The notes: generated by a model from the sequence alone, not told the origin. A stretch of DNA of 50,440 nucleotides from an uncultured Rothia sp. (GCA_946221065.1 CAMIIO010000016.1:1-50440); one strand, 5' to 3'; counted from the stretch's first letter, positions 26,021 through 34,924 are shown. Made by a program: numbers and translations.

Positions 26021-26796
26021 CTAGAGCAGCATGTTCACCAGCGCCGCGGTGCCCACCAACAAGATAAAGCCGCGAAGCAGATTGGGCGGAAGCCGGCGTC
26101 CAATCTTGGCACCTGCCAAACCGCCAAGCGTTGCGCCCAGGGCAATGCTCAGTGCCACAAACCAGTTAATGTGCTCACCGGCGAAGAACACGAAGGTGAG
26201 CGCGGCCACCAGGTTCACAAAACCCACCAGGAAATTTTTGACAGCGTTGATGGACTGCATAGAAATGGTGAGTAACATCCCGAGCACACCTACCATGAGG
26301 ATTCCCTGCGCCGCACCAAAATAACCGCCGTAGATTCCCAGTAAATAAACCACAACGATTAGAGTGAGCTTGCGAGCGCCGGTGAGTTTTTGCAGGGGTA
26401 GGCGCGAAATTTCTTGTATCTTGCCCGCGGTGCGTTTTTGAACGATGGGACCCAGAACCACCATCACCATACCCAGCAGAATGAGGATGGGCACAATGAA
26501 TTGAAATGCCTCTGGCGGTAGTATCAAGAGTAGCCCGGCGCCCGTAATGCCGCCCAGGATGGAGCTGGGTACGAGGAGTTGGCGTGAATTTCGCGGCGGT
26601 AGCCGTAGGCTCCGGCAAAGTTACCTGTGACTAGTCCGATGGCGCTGGAGATATTGGCGGTTAGTGGCGGGTAGCCGAAGAGGAGCAGGAGGGGAAAGGA
26701 GATGAGCGTTCCCGAGCCCACAATGGCGTTGATGGTTCCGGCGCCGAACCCTGCGGCGACGATGGCGGCGAACTCCAGCCAGGTTGATGTGTCCAT
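26021..26796 (-). pseudogene. Sulfite exporter TauE/SafE family permease, single-base frameshift
   Basis: Two overlapping frames together make one TauE/SafE-type permease of about 258 residues with roughly eight membrane helices. The N-terminal part (26796 to about 26584) has GAGTINAIVGSGTLISFPLLL and TANISSAIGLVTGNFAG. The C-terminal part continues with SSILGGITGAGLLLILPP and a second half-repeat, GGYFGAAQGILM. Loss of one C between 26583 and 26584 (CACCGCCAACTC expected, CACGCCAACTC seen) breaks the frame and leads to a stop. Restoring it makes the length a multiple of three. No other damage is seen, so the change is recent, a sequencing error, or a phase switch. The family moves sulfite or other sulfur-containing anions. 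Confidence 0.85.
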
Positions 26797-26979
26797 GAGG
26801 CACCCCGGTTTCTCTCAAAACATTGTGTGGCTTCTTCAATCGGGCGGTTGATGGCGCACGAAAGCGCCGGATGATTGATTGAAGGTTTCCCTCAGTCTAG
26901 CCAGTTGAGACGTAGAACACGAAAAAGAGGGGTCGGTGCGCGAGTCTTGAAAATCCTGCACCGTGCTTTGTGGTGCTGC

Positions 26980-27534
26980 TTATTTGTTGATTCGCACCAA
27001 TTGAATAACTCCCACAATCAGCGGAATAATCATGACGGCAAGCGGAACCAGGAAAGTCATTCCCGCCCGTTCGGGGTGAGCGGTGGAGTACATGATTTCG
27101 ACAAGTATCAGTGCGCACCCCACACCGGCACATAACAACATGTTGGTGCTCACGGTATATGCCCGCTGCCAGGCGGCCTCGGTGCGGGGAGCTACCGGCA
27201 CGTTATGGATGCGCGGAAAGCGTGCGAGCACCAGACATCCCGCGGTGCACAGCGCGAGTACCATAATGCTTATCAGTCCTTCACTTTTAGCACCCCATGC
27301 GTCCGGCTGCCCCGCGACGTTGAAGTGAGTGGGAATTTCTGCGGGTAATCCGAGGTAAGTAACGACGGTGTAGAGCAGGCTTAGCAGGAACACGCCCCAG
27401 GATACCGCTTGCAGGATTTTAGTGGAGGTTGCTCGTGGCCCCTGAGGAGGGCGAGTCTGTTGGAAGGGATCGTTCGCTTCCCAGGGGTTTTTCTCGGCTT
27501 GAGGTGAGGATCGCTGAACATCTGTATGATCCAC
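26980..27534 (-). CDS. DUF1648-domain membrane protein
   Basis: About 184 residues. A polar, Pro/Gln-rich cytoplasmic N-terminal stretch (1-45) is followed by four hydrophobic segments. Between the first and second lies AEIPTHFNVAGQPDAWGAKS, the signature of DUF1648 (found in SdpI-like and other proteins). The function is unknown. The frame opens at TTG 27540, but GTG 27534 has AAGGA eight bases upstream and is preferred. It lies 183 bases before the TauE/SafE gene in the same direction and divergent from the DUF192 gene. Confidence 0.8.
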   Translation of the reverse strand: MDHTDVQRSSPQAEKNPWEANDPFQQTRPPQGPRATSTKILQAVSWGVFLLSLLYTVVTYLGLPAEIPTHFNVAGQPDAWGAKSEGLISIMVLALCTAGCLVLARFPRIHNVPVAPRTEAAWQRAYTVSTNMLLCAGVGCALILVEIMYSTAHPERAGMTFLVPLAVMIIPLIVGVIQLVRINK

Positions 27535-27650
27535 GCGCAAAGTCCTTACTATCTAGGAGATTAAGAGAATTTTACTCAAACGCTTCTGCTTAAAATAGGG
27601 TATTCCAGGATTCTCACGCTGAATCCTCTCTGCACCGTATTGCAAGGAGC

Positions 27651-28133
27651 ATGATGAACCTTCTGACCTGGGCGCCTCTTGCCCTATTCTTCCTTGTTGT
27701 GCTCACGATCTGCGCGATACTCCTCTTGAATCTCATTGCTTCCCGCGACGCGCAGGACCTCGCAGCACTTCCCCGGCAGGTCATCACATCTTCACGCGGA
27801 AAGGGGAAACTACGCCTCGCCGTCGCTCGCACCGAGGATGAACTCGGCAAGGGACTATCCGGACATAGGCAACTAAGCGGTGTAGACGGCATGCTCTTTC
27901 TCCCCCAAGGCTCCAGTACCGCTGTTACTATGCTCGGCGTCAAAGTTCCCCTGGGTATTGTGTGGCTCGATCAGCACAATAGAATCGTCCATATCAAGCC
28001 GATGGTGCGTCCAAGCCCCTGGCTTCTTCGACTCAACTCCCCCACCCCCGCCTCACGCATTATTGAGGTGCAGGCGGGAGCACTACAAAAACTTGGCACG
28101 CTCACCCCAGGAGATACGCTCCACTTCTCCTAG
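27651..28133 (+). CDS. Membrane-anchored DUF192 protein
   Basis: A 160-residue protein with one N-terminal membrane helix (WAPLALFFLVVLTICAILLL). A DUF192 domain follows (about 55-158), recognised by LRLAVARTEDELGKGLSGH, GMLFLP, the PLGIVWLD strand, IIEVQAGAL and the final LTPGDTLHF. DUF192 proteins are small beta-rich domains of unknown role, usually facing outward. AAGGAG precedes two successive ATGs (27651 and 27654); either may be used. A strong terminator follows. Confidence 0.82.
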   Translation: MMNLLTWAPLALFFLVVLTICAILLLNLIASRDAQDLAALPRQVITSSRGKGKLRLAVARTEDELGKGLSGHRQLSGVDGMLFLPQGSSTAVTMLGVKVPLGIVWLDQHNRIVHIKPMVRPSPWLLRLNSPTPASRIIEVQAGALQKLGTLTPGDTLHFS

Positions 28134-28156
28134 GCACACGCCCTGCCACATAGCAT

Positions 28157-28199
28157 AAAAGACCCGCCACGAATCATGATTCGTGGCGGGTCTTTTTTG
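28157..28199. terminator. Strong bidirectional terminator between DUF192 and hmp genes
   Basis: A perfect 20-base-pair palindrome centred between 28176 and 28177, with an A run at the left and a T run at the right, between convergent genes. Confidence 0.93.
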
Positions 28200-28237
28200 C
28201 TCAGCTAGGTTTAGCTCGGCTCAGTTCGGCATAAGCC

Positions 28238-29428
28238 TTACTTATTTTCCGCGCGTGCGGTATCGCGGAGCATCCACTGGTCCGGACCAAAGATCTCGTA
28301 CTGGATCTGTACACCGGGCACTCCAGCGTCAACGAGCTGTGAGCGAGTGCCCTTCATAAAGGGAAGTGGGCCACAGAGGTACACGGAGGCGTTGGAGGGT
28401 ACGTCCAGCTTGGACACATCCACGCGACCCTCGAAGTCACCGGAGCCGTCCTCTAGGAAGCTCACGAGCTTACCGTTCTTGAGCTTGCCTACCAGCTCTT
28501 GCATTTCTTCGCGCAAGGGCCAGGTATCTGCCCGGCGGTCCGAGTGAACAACCACAACTTCACGCTCGGAATCCTGCTCTGCGAGTTCGGAGAGGAACGC
28601 GATCATCGGGGTCACACCAATGCCAGCGGAGAACAGGTAGAGGGGGCCAGCACCGTCGTCGCCAAAGCCGCCCAAGGTGATGTCGCCGTAGGGGTTGGAG
28701 ATCTCGACGACATCGCCCTCCTTTAGTGCGTGGTGACGCTTGGTCATCTCGCCGTTAGGGTCAAGCTTAATTGCCACGCGGCGCTGGGTTTTCTCGGAAG
28801 GGAGCAAGGTGTACTGGCGGGGCTGGTGCAGGCCGTCCTCGGCGGTGGTGATGAGCGAGATGTACTGGCCAGCCTTGGAATCGGTCATGGGAGTCTCGTC
28901 GGCAGGCTCAAAGGTCAAATCAACTACGCCTTCGCCGGTTTCCTTGCGGGAAACGAGCTTGAAGGGCGCCTTGGTGACGTCGTTTGCCTGCTTAGCGTAA
29001 AGACCCTTCTCAATCTTGATGAGGGCGTTAGCCATGAGCCAATACACCTCGGACCAGGCTTCTGCTACCTCGGGGGTGCAGGCGTCGCCTAAGTCTGCGG
29101 CAATGGCTTCAAAGAGGTACTTGTAGACAGTCTCGTACTCATCTTCCTGCAGGCCCAGGGAGGTGTGCTTGTGGGCAACGCGGGAAAGAACCTCATCGGG
29201 GTATTTGTCCGGATTGTTGAAGATGTAGGAGGCAAAAATCACGATGGAGTTGGACAGAGCCTGGGGCTGGGTTCCCTCAAGCTGTGAGGAGCGGGAGAAC
29301 ATGCCGTCCAGTAAATCCGGGCGTGCGGTGAGCATGCGGTTGTAGAAATCGGGAGTGATGTGCGGCATGCGCTCGGCAACAATGTTCAGGGTTGCCTCAA
29401 TGACGGGGCGGGACTTTTCGGAAAGCAT
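28238..29428 (-). CDS. hmp: Flavohemoprotein, nitric oxide dioxygenase
   Basis: A 396-residue enzyme that oxidises nitric oxide to nitrate with O2 and NAD(P)H. The globin domain (1-140) has the proximal heme His88 in VAHKHTSLGL. The FAD domain has RQYTLLPS and the NAD domain has GIGVTPMIAFL, with CGPLPFMKG and YEIFGP at the end. The length is that of E. coli Hmp. A strong AAGGAGG site precedes the ATG. An nsrR-type regulator lies just upstream on the same strand, and an operator-like palindrome sits in the gap, so induction by nitric oxide is very likely. Confidence 0.97.
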   Translation of the reverse strand: MLSEKSRPVIEATLNIVAERMPHITPDFYNRMLTARPDLLDGMFSRSSQLEGTQPQALSNSIVIFASYIFNNPDKYPDEVLSRVAHKHTSLGLQEDEYETVYKYLFEAIAADLGDACTPEVAEAWSEVYWLMANALIKIEKGLYAKQANDVTKAPFKLVSRKETGEGVVDLTFEPADETPMTDSKAGQYISLITTAEDGLHQPRQYTLLPSEKTQRRVAIKLDPNGEMTKRHHALKEGDVVEISNPYGDITLGGFGDDGAGPLYLFSAGIGVTPMIAFLSELAEQDSEREVVVVHSDRRADTWPLREEMQELVGKLKNGKLVSFLEDGSGDFEGRVDVSKLDVPSNASVYLCGPLPFMKGTRSQLVDAGVPGVQIQYEIFGPDQWMLRDTARAENK

Positions 29429-29469
29429 AGCTTCCTCCTTAGCGACAGAGTGTTTCTAAATCACTCTAA

Positions 29470-29492
29470 AACTAGCATAGAAAATGCTAATT
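29470..29492. promoter_or_regulatory. NsrR-operator-like palindrome upstream of hmp
   Basis: TAGCAT-N5-ATGCTA (29473-29489) within an AT-rich context, about 45 bases before the hmp start. Its position between nsrR and hmp suggests it is the NsrR target. Confidence 0.55.
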
Positions 29493-29533
29493 ATAAAATG
29501 AAAAATGAGCCGCCCATCACAAGGCGGCCCTGA

Positions 29534-30013
29534 CTAGGCAACTTCCAGTTTTCTTGTTTGCGCCAAAGGACCCAAACCCAGCTCAATAAACACCGGCCCC
29601 ATCTGCGACTGCGAAGGCAACTCGGAAATTACCACCGAATCCAACACCTCAAAAAACGCCTCCCGCGCCTGAGCAAGCACCCCACGCAACCGGCACCCAG
29701 AATTCATCGGGCAATCACTACCATGAGAGCTTTCGCACTCCACCATAGGAATATCCCTTTCGGAGATTCGCAAGAGATGTCCTACCGTTACTTTTTTTCC
29801 AGCCTCGGAGAGGATGACGCCGCCCGCGCGTCCACGAGTAGCCTCCACCCAGCCGTTATTCGCCAAAAAAGTCACCGCTTTAGCCACATGGTTATACGGG
29901 GTGCCCACTCCGTCAGCGATTAATTGAGTGGAAAGCTTCTGCTCCGTACCGGACAAAAGCATCATCACCCTCAGCGAGACATCAGAGAATGCTGTCAAGC
30001 GCATGCCGGACAC
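29534..30013 (-). CDS. nsrR: Nitric-oxide-sensing Rrf2-family repressor
   Basis: A 159-residue Rrf2-type regulator. The N-terminal winged helix (1-80) includes FSDVSLRVMMLL and the recognition-helix region TPYNHVAKAV. Three Cys residues (93, 101 and 107; CX7CX5C) match the iron-sulfur cluster site of NsrR. NsrR represses hmp until nitric oxide destroys the cluster. It starts after a GGAGG ribosome binding site and is 105 bases upstream of hmp in the same direction. Gene pairing makes NsrR more likely than other Rrf2 proteins such as IscR. Confidence 0.92.
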   Translation of the reverse strand: MSGMRLTAFSDVSLRVMMLLSGTEQKLSTQLIADGVGTPYNHVAKAVTFLANNGWVEATRGRAGGVILSEAGKKVTVGHLLRISERDIPMVECESSHGSDCPMNSGCRLRGVLAQAREAFFEVLDSVVISELPSQSQMGPVFIELGLGPLAQTRKLEVA

Positions 30014-30360
30014 CTCCTCGAAAGCCCCGATTTAAAAATTTCTATAGGTAATAATCTTACTCTTGCTTCTGCCCGATACCCACATAGAAAGTGTTAGCTT
30101 GGTCAAAATAGACCATACAGGTTAACGTTTTGCCTAGCCACAGTGTGTACATATTTATGCCCGCAAAATAGATAAAATGATGATAAACAAAAAAAACTTA
30201 CTTGCGGGTAATATGTACTTTAGTTTGTGGACGCAAAAAGCCGATACACCGCGCCCACAGGGGGAGATAAACTATAGGTGTATCGCTTAGATGTCTGCGC
30301 AAACTTAAGGTTTGCATAACATTTAATCATTCACCAGATAGAAAACGTAAAGGACTTTTC
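30014..30360. other. Structured AT-rich region upstream of the roadblock gene
   Basis: About 350 bases between divergent genes, with three inverted repeats in series: 30147-30166 with 30202-30218 (17 pairs with a three-base bulge), GATACACC 30243-30250 with GGTGTATC 30277-30284, and GCAAAC 30299-30304 with GTTTGC 30310-30315. No protein frame is seen. It may contain operators or a structured 5' leader. Confidence 0.55.
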
Positions 30361-30729
30361 ATGTCTCAGCTTGATACCTCCATCCAGGAGCTACTTTCCA
30401 TCGAAGGCGCTAACGGCGCAGCGCTCGTAGACATCTCCTCCGGCATGGCCCTGGCATCGGGTGGCACCCCGGGCTTTGACCTCACCGTAGCAGCAGCAGG
30501 CAACTCCAACGTGGTGCGAGCCAAGCTCAAGACCATGGCAGACCTCGGACTCGAAGCAAAAATTGAAGACATCATGATCACCCTGGACTCCCAATACCAC
30601 CTGATCAACGTACTCAATTCTTCCGAAACCACCGGTCTCTTTGTCTACCTCGTCCTCGACCGCAACGCCGCAAACCTAGCACTAGCACGCCATAAGCTCA
30701 ATGCTATTGCTTCACGTATTTCACTCTAA
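30361..30729 (+). CDS. Roadblock/LC7-domain protein
   Basis: A 122-residue cytoplasmic protein that is one roadblock/LC7 fold from end to end: GANGAALVDISSGMALAS, a central NSNVVRAKLKTMADLGL helix, DIMITLDSQYHLIN, and FVYLVLDRNAANLALARHKL. Bacterial members are often regulators of small GTPases or scaffold proteins. No MglA-type GTPase or conservon genes lie beside it here. AAAGGAC precedes the ATG. It is monocistronic with a strong terminator and an unusually long structured upstream region. Confidence 0.8.
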   Translation: MSQLDTSIQELLSIEGANGAALVDISSGMALASGGTPGFDLTVAAAGNSNVVRAKLKTMADLGLEAKIEDIMITLDSQYHLINVLNSSETTGLFVYLVLDRNAANLALARHKLNAIASRISL

Positions 30730-30754
30730 AAATTTTCCATTTAGTGAAGATACT

Positions 30755-30788
30755 AAAAATGGCGGAGATTGAAATCTCCGCCATTTTT
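30755..30788. terminator. Bidirectional terminator between the roadblock and ABC ATPase genes
   Basis: A 16-base-pair stem (30755-30770 with 30773-30788) with A and T runs at its ends, between convergent genes. Confidence 0.92.
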
Positions 30789-30814
30789 ACTACCCACCAT
30801 AGGTATTGAAAAAG

Positions 30815-32314
30815 CTAATCCAGATTAAGCGACTCACCAATTGCCGCTTCCATCAGAGTATCTTCGGTAGTCTCATAGTTATGCTGGATCGACACCAGCT
30901 CACCCTCGCCCATTACCGCCACACGATGAGACACATCAATCAACTCGGTCATATCCGATCCGATAAAGATGATCGACGCACCTTTCTCGGTGAGCTCCTT
31001 CAACATCTTATAGATCTCGTTCTTTGCCGCCACATCAATACCGCGAGTAGGGTGATTCAAAATCAGAATTTCGCAATCCGAGCTAATCCACCGAGCCAAC
31101 GCAACTTTCTGCTGATCACCACCAGAAAGCTTGCCAATCTCACCCTGAATATTTGTGGTATTAATCCGCAACTTACGGATCTGCTCGGCAACATCACGCA
31201 AAGCAGAAACCTCATGCAAGAAGCCGCCCTCCTCGACGTCGCCCTTCCTTGAAGCCTCCATCAAAGTTTTAGCAATAGACCGCTCGCTCGTAATGCCCAG
31301 CTCATCATCATTATCCGAAAGGTAACCAATACCGTACTTGACGGCATCCTCAGGAGAAGTAATAGAAGCGTCTTCACCATTAATCTTCAATGACTCAAAC
31401 GTTGCCGAAGGATCAACACCAACCAACGCCGCAGCAACTTCATTAATACCTGAACGACGCAGACCCGTCATGCCAAGAACCTCACCGCGGCTCAGCTCAA
31501 AGCTCACGTTCTTCAAGAAACCGTCGGCAGCGTTCAAACCTTTCACCGACAGACGATCGCCCACCCCATCCATGTAATCGGGACGCTCATTAGACTCGAC
31601 ACGACGGCGGAACATCTTAAAGGCAATATCTTCGCTGGTCATACGACCGGGAATAATTTCGTGAGAAATCGCGCCATCTTCCAAAATAACTGCACGATCC
31701 GCCAGTGAACGAATCTCATCCAAACGGTGAGTAATATAAATCACCGAACGGCCCTCTTCCACCAGACGGCGTACCATCTCATGAAACTGGAAAATCTCGT
31801 AGTCATTGAAAGTCGCCGCAACCTCATCCATAAGAATCAGCTGAGTCTCCTCAGCCTCCATGCGTACAACCTCAATCAGCGCCTGCTCAGCCCGCACCAA
31901 ATCGCCCATCTTAGTACTGGGATCAATAGCATCTAGACCAGCATCCGACAAAAGCTTGGCAGCTCGCGCACGCTGCTCATCGGCAGACTTATTAGCGTGA
32001 TAGGTAGAACGGAAAATAGCCTGCGCCACAGTCAGCTCCGGATCAACCCTGAACTTCTGACGAATCGAACCCACGCCACAAGCTAAAGCTTCATCACTAT
32101 TACTCGGGTTATACCTCTCCCCAGCAAGAGTCATAGAACCGGATTCAGGCTGATTCCACCCACCCAGAATAGACAGAAAAGTTGATTTGCCGGCGCCGTT
32201 CTCCCCCAAGAGCCCAACAATTTCTCCACGATCTACCTCAAGGTCAACGCCCTTAAGCGCAAGCAGGTGCTCATGTTTTTTGGTCAATCCCTTGACACTG
32301 AGCAGTTTATCCAC
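30815..32314 (-). CDS. Orphan sugar-type ABC ATPase with degenerate second half
   Basis: A 499-residue protein of the tandem-ATPase type used by ribose/galactose/nucleoside importers (RbsA/MglA-like). The first half has Walker A GENGAGKST (Lys43), Walker B LILMDEVAATF and THRLDE, but a poor signature sequence (LVRAEQALIEVVR). The second half has an intact LSGGDQQKVALARW, but its Walker A is GLRRSGINE without Lys, and Walker B reads ILILNHPTRG, where Asn-His replaces Asp-Glu. No permease or binding-protein gene is adjacent. The start is GTG after GAAGGGA. It may serve distant permeases or have a regulatory role. Confidence 0.85.
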   Translation of the reverse strand: MDKLLSVKGLTKKHEHLLALKGVDLEVDRGEIVGLLGENGAGKSTFLSILGGWNQPESGSMTLAGERYNPSNSDEALACGVGSIRQKFRVDPELTVAQAIFRSTYHANKSADEQRARAAKLLSDAGLDAIDPSTKMGDLVRAEQALIEVVRMEAEETQLILMDEVAATFNDYEIFQFHEMVRRLVEEGRSVIYITHRLDEIRSLADRAVILEDGAISHEIIPGRMTSEDIAFKMFRRRVESNERPDYMDGVGDRLSVKGLNAADGFLKNVSFELSRGEVLGMTGLRRSGINEVAAALVGVDPSATFESLKINGEDASITSPEDAVKYGIGYLSDNDDELGITSERSIAKTLMEASRKGDVEEGGFLHEVSALRDVAEQIRKLRINTTNIQGEIGKLSGGDQQKVALARWISSDCEILILNHPTRGIDVAAKNEIYKMLKELTEKGASIIFIGSDMTELIDVSHRVAVMGEGELVSIQHNYETTEDTLMEAAIGESLNLD

Positions 32315-32458
32315 TGATGATGTCCCTTCAGATGGTGAGTGATGTTCGTATTATTATCCTGTTTTAACCAACGAATGTGCGAATCTTAAAATCTGTTCGT
32401 TGCCAGCAACTAGTAAGAATTGAAACTTAATTACTGATTATATGCCACGAGACAAAAT

Positions 32459-32514
32459 AAATGATTTGAACCAGCAATGTGTTGCCGAAGCTCAATTACT
32501 GGTTCAAATCATTT
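32459..32514. terminator. Terminator of pckG
   Basis: A 16-base-pair stem (32459-32474 with 32499-32514) and a 24-base loop, just beyond the pckG stop. Read leftward it leads into a T-rich run. Confidence 0.75.
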
Positions 32515-32535
32515 AACTAAGCCGATTGGTGCACT

Positions 32536-34404
32536 TTAGCGGGCAGATTCAATACGTTTTACCAACTCATCGCGCTGTACACGCAAGCGCTGCGGCAATT
32601 CGTCCCCAAATTTGGCGAGCCACTCATCGATACCCTCGATTTCAGCAGCAACCTCTTCTACATCCACCACAAGAGCGGCGTTAATCTCTGCATCAGAAAT
32701 CTCCAAACCGGTCAAATCCAAATCATCCTTGCCCGGAACAATACCCAGCAGAGTCTCGTGGCCACCAGCAGTACCCTCCAAGCGATCAAAAATCCACTTC
32801 ACCACGCGAGAGTTCTCACCGAAACCAGGCCATGCAAAGCCGCCCTCCGGAGTACGACGGAACCAGTTCACATAGAAAATCTTAGGCATGTTATCCTCGC
32901 CATGCTTATCTCCCATATTGAACCAGTGCTGGAAGTAATCGCTAGCGTTGTAGCCAATGAAGGGCAACATCGCCATAGGATCGCGGCGAATAACACCCAC
33001 CGCACCCTTAGCAGCAGCAGTAGTCTCAGACGAGAGAGTTACCCCGCGGAACACACCCTGGTCCCAGGACTCGGCCTCAGAAACCAAAGGAATGGTGGTC
33101 TTACGGCGGCCGCCAAAGACGATAGCAGACAGAGGAACGCCGTCGGGCTCATAAAACTCTTCAGCAAGCATATCCACCTGGCTCAACGGGGTGCAGAAGC
33201 GTGAGTTCGGGTGTGCTGCAGGACGACCCGAAGCAGGAGTCCAATCATTACCTTGCCAATCAATCAGGTGCTCAGGAACCTCATCAGTCTTGCCCTCCCA
33301 CCACACGGAGCCGTCGTCAGTCAACGCAACGTTGGTGAAAATGGTGTTACCCCGCTCGATAGCGCGCATCGCGTTGGGGTTAGTAGACCAACCAGTACCG
33401 GGAGCCACACCGAACATGCCAGCCTCCGGGTTCACCACGCGAGGGGTGCCGTTCTCGTCAAAGTTAATCCACGAAATGTCATCGCCAACCATTTCGGCCT
33501 TCCAGCCCTCAAGGGTGGGGGTCATCAGCGCAAAGTTCGTCTTACCGCACGCCGAAGGGAACGCAGCCGAAATGTAACGGGTCTTATTCTCGGGGTTCGT
33601 AACCTTCAGGATAAGCATGTGCTCTGCCATCCAGCCCTGGTCATGGCCCATTGCCGAAGCGATACGCAGTGCGTAGCACTTCTTACCCAACAGTGCGTTT
33701 CCACCGTAGCCAGAACCAAAGGACCAAATAGTGCGCTCCTCAGGGAAATGCACAATGTACTTCTCGGGGTTGCAAGGCCACGGAACATCCTGCTGACCCT
33801 CAGCCAACGGAGCGCCCACAGAGTGCAAAGCCTTCACATAAAAAGCATTGGTAGCTTCCATCTTCTTCAGCACCTCGGTGCCAATGGTTGCCATAATACG
33901 CATAGAGCACACCACATAAGCGGAATCGGAAAGCTCCACGCCAAATCGAGGAGTAGAAGCATCCAACGAGCCCATCACAAAAGGAATCACGTACATCGTA
34001 CGACCGCGCATACAACCGCGATACAAGCCCTTCATGGTTTCTTTCATCTCGGCAGGATCACGCCAGTTATTGGTAGGACCTGCGCCCTCCTTGGTTTCCG
34101 AGCAAATAAAGGTACGCTCTTCCACGCGCGCGACGTCGTCGGGATCGGAGAACGCAACGTAGGAGTTAGGGAACTCGTGGTCAGAAAGACGCTTGAAAGT
34201 TCCTGCTTCCACGAGCTCACCGGCAAGACGGTCATATTCTTCCTCAGTGCCGTCTACCCAGTAGATGTTTGCAGGCTGAGTAAGCTCCGCTACTTCACGA
34301 ACCCATTCCGCAAGTTCTGCATACTGGGTAGGTGCCTGCGCGAGCTGCTCCTGAACCTGTGCGCTCAGTTCCGAAGAACCATTGCCGTTCGAAAGGTCTG
34401 TCAT
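32536..34404 (-). CDS. pckG: Phosphoenolpyruvate carboxykinase (GTP)
   Basis: A 622-residue gluconeogenic enzyme converting oxaloacetate and GTP to phosphoenolpyruvate, GDP and CO2. The P-loop FPSACGKTNFALM carries the reactive Cys typical of GTP-type enzymes. Other conserved stretches are RTMYVIPFVMGS, SFGSGYGGNALLGKKC and FGGRRKTTIPLV. The frame runs back to 34485, but ATG 34404 is preceded by AAGGGGA and gives the normal N-terminus. It is monocistronic, with about 400 bases upstream and its own terminator. Confidence 0.96.
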   Translation of the reverse strand: MTDLSNGNGSSELSAQVQEQLAQAPTQYAELAEWVREVAELTQPANIYWVDGTEEEYDRLAGELVEAGTFKRLSDHEFPNSYVAFSDPDDVARVEERTFICSETKEGAGPTNNWRDPAEMKETMKGLYRGCMRGRTMYVIPFVMGSLDASTPRFGVELSDSAYVVCSMRIMATIGTEVLKKMEATNAFYVKALHSVGAPLAEGQQDVPWPCNPEKYIVHFPEERTIWSFGSGYGGNALLGKKCYALRIASAMGHDQGWMAEHMLILKVTNPENKTRYISAAFPSACGKTNFALMTPTLEGWKAEMVGDDISWINFDENGTPRVVNPEAGMFGVAPGTGWSTNPNAMRAIERGNTIFTNVALTDDGSVWWEGKTDEVPEHLIDWQGNDWTPASGRPAAHPNSRFCTPLSQVDMLAEEFYEPDGVPLSAIVFGGRRKTTIPLVSEAESWDQGVFRGVTLSSETTAAAKGAVGVIRRDPMAMLPFIGYNASDYFQHWFNMGDKHGEDNMPKIFYVNWFRRTPEGGFAWPGFGENSRVVKWIFDRLEGTAGGHETLLGIVPGKDDLDLTGLEISDAEINAALVVDVEEVAAEIEGIDEWLAKFGDELPQRLRVQRDELVKRIESAR

Positions 34405-34485
34405 CTGACGATTCCCCTTAGTTGTTACCCGTCTCAGCACCGCGTTGTGCCAAAACATGTGTCTACCGATTTCTTTGCTTCTCAT

Positions 34486-34809
34486 CCTTTAAGAAACAAA
34501 CGCGCCATCTCACAACTGCTATGAAGAGATAACGCGACGTCCAGCGACCGCCACTTCTCTGTGACTAGAACACCAAAGTAACAGTTTCGTGAACGTTTGT
34601 GCATAAATTCCGGATTAAAACTCAGAATGTGGCTCAATTCGCAGGTGTCGAAGGGGTGAATGGCAGGCAAAATCCGCGAAAACACACTGATTTTAAGGAT
34701 ATTGTATAAAACGTGATGAGTGACACCCTTTTTCGATTTGGCAAGTCCATCAAGCACGTGTAGAGTATTACCTGTTGCTGAGACGGGCTAAAGCCCAGAA
34801 ACAGAACAT
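34486..34809. other. Intergenic region between pckG and tRNA-Arg
   Basis: About 320 AT-rich bases. The left end would hold the pckG promoter (minus strand) and the right end the tRNA promoter. No protein frame with a ribosome binding site was seen. Confidence 0.6.
34738..34766 (+). promoter_or_regulatory. Promoter of tRNA-Arg
   Basis: TTGGCA (34738-34743), a 17-base spacer and TAGAGT (34761-34766), 43 bases before the tRNA. It is the best -35/-10 pair in the window. Confidence 0.65.
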
Positions 34810-34882
34810 GCGCCTGTAGCTCAACGGATAGAGCATCTGACTACGGATCAGAAGGTTGGGGGTTCGAATCCCTTCGGGCGCA
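34810..34882 (+). tRNA. tRNA-Arg (ACG)
   Basis: A 73-base cloverleaf. The acceptor stem GCGCCTG pairs with CGGGCGC (one G-T), the D-arm contains TAGCTCAACGGATAGAGCA, the anticodon loop is CTACGGA with anticodon ACG, and the T-arm is GGGGGTTCGAATCCCTT with discriminator A. CCA is not encoded. The ACG anticodon is normally edited to ICG to read CGU, CGC and CGA. Confidence 0.97.
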
Positions 34883-34896
34883 CATCATTTATCAAT

Positions 34897-34924
34897 AACC
34901 CGCTTCTTCGGAGGCGGGTTTTTT
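34897..34924 (+). terminator. Terminator of tRNA-Arg
   Basis: Stem AACCCGC(CTC-like) with GGCGGGTT around a TTCG-type loop, followed by a T run, 15 bases beyond the tRNA. Confidence 0.9.

Noticed and set aside
33211..34524. 437-codon frame opposite pckG
   Set aside because: It mirrors the codon structure of a certain gene, has no domain, and is rich in His and Arg as expected for an antisense shadow.
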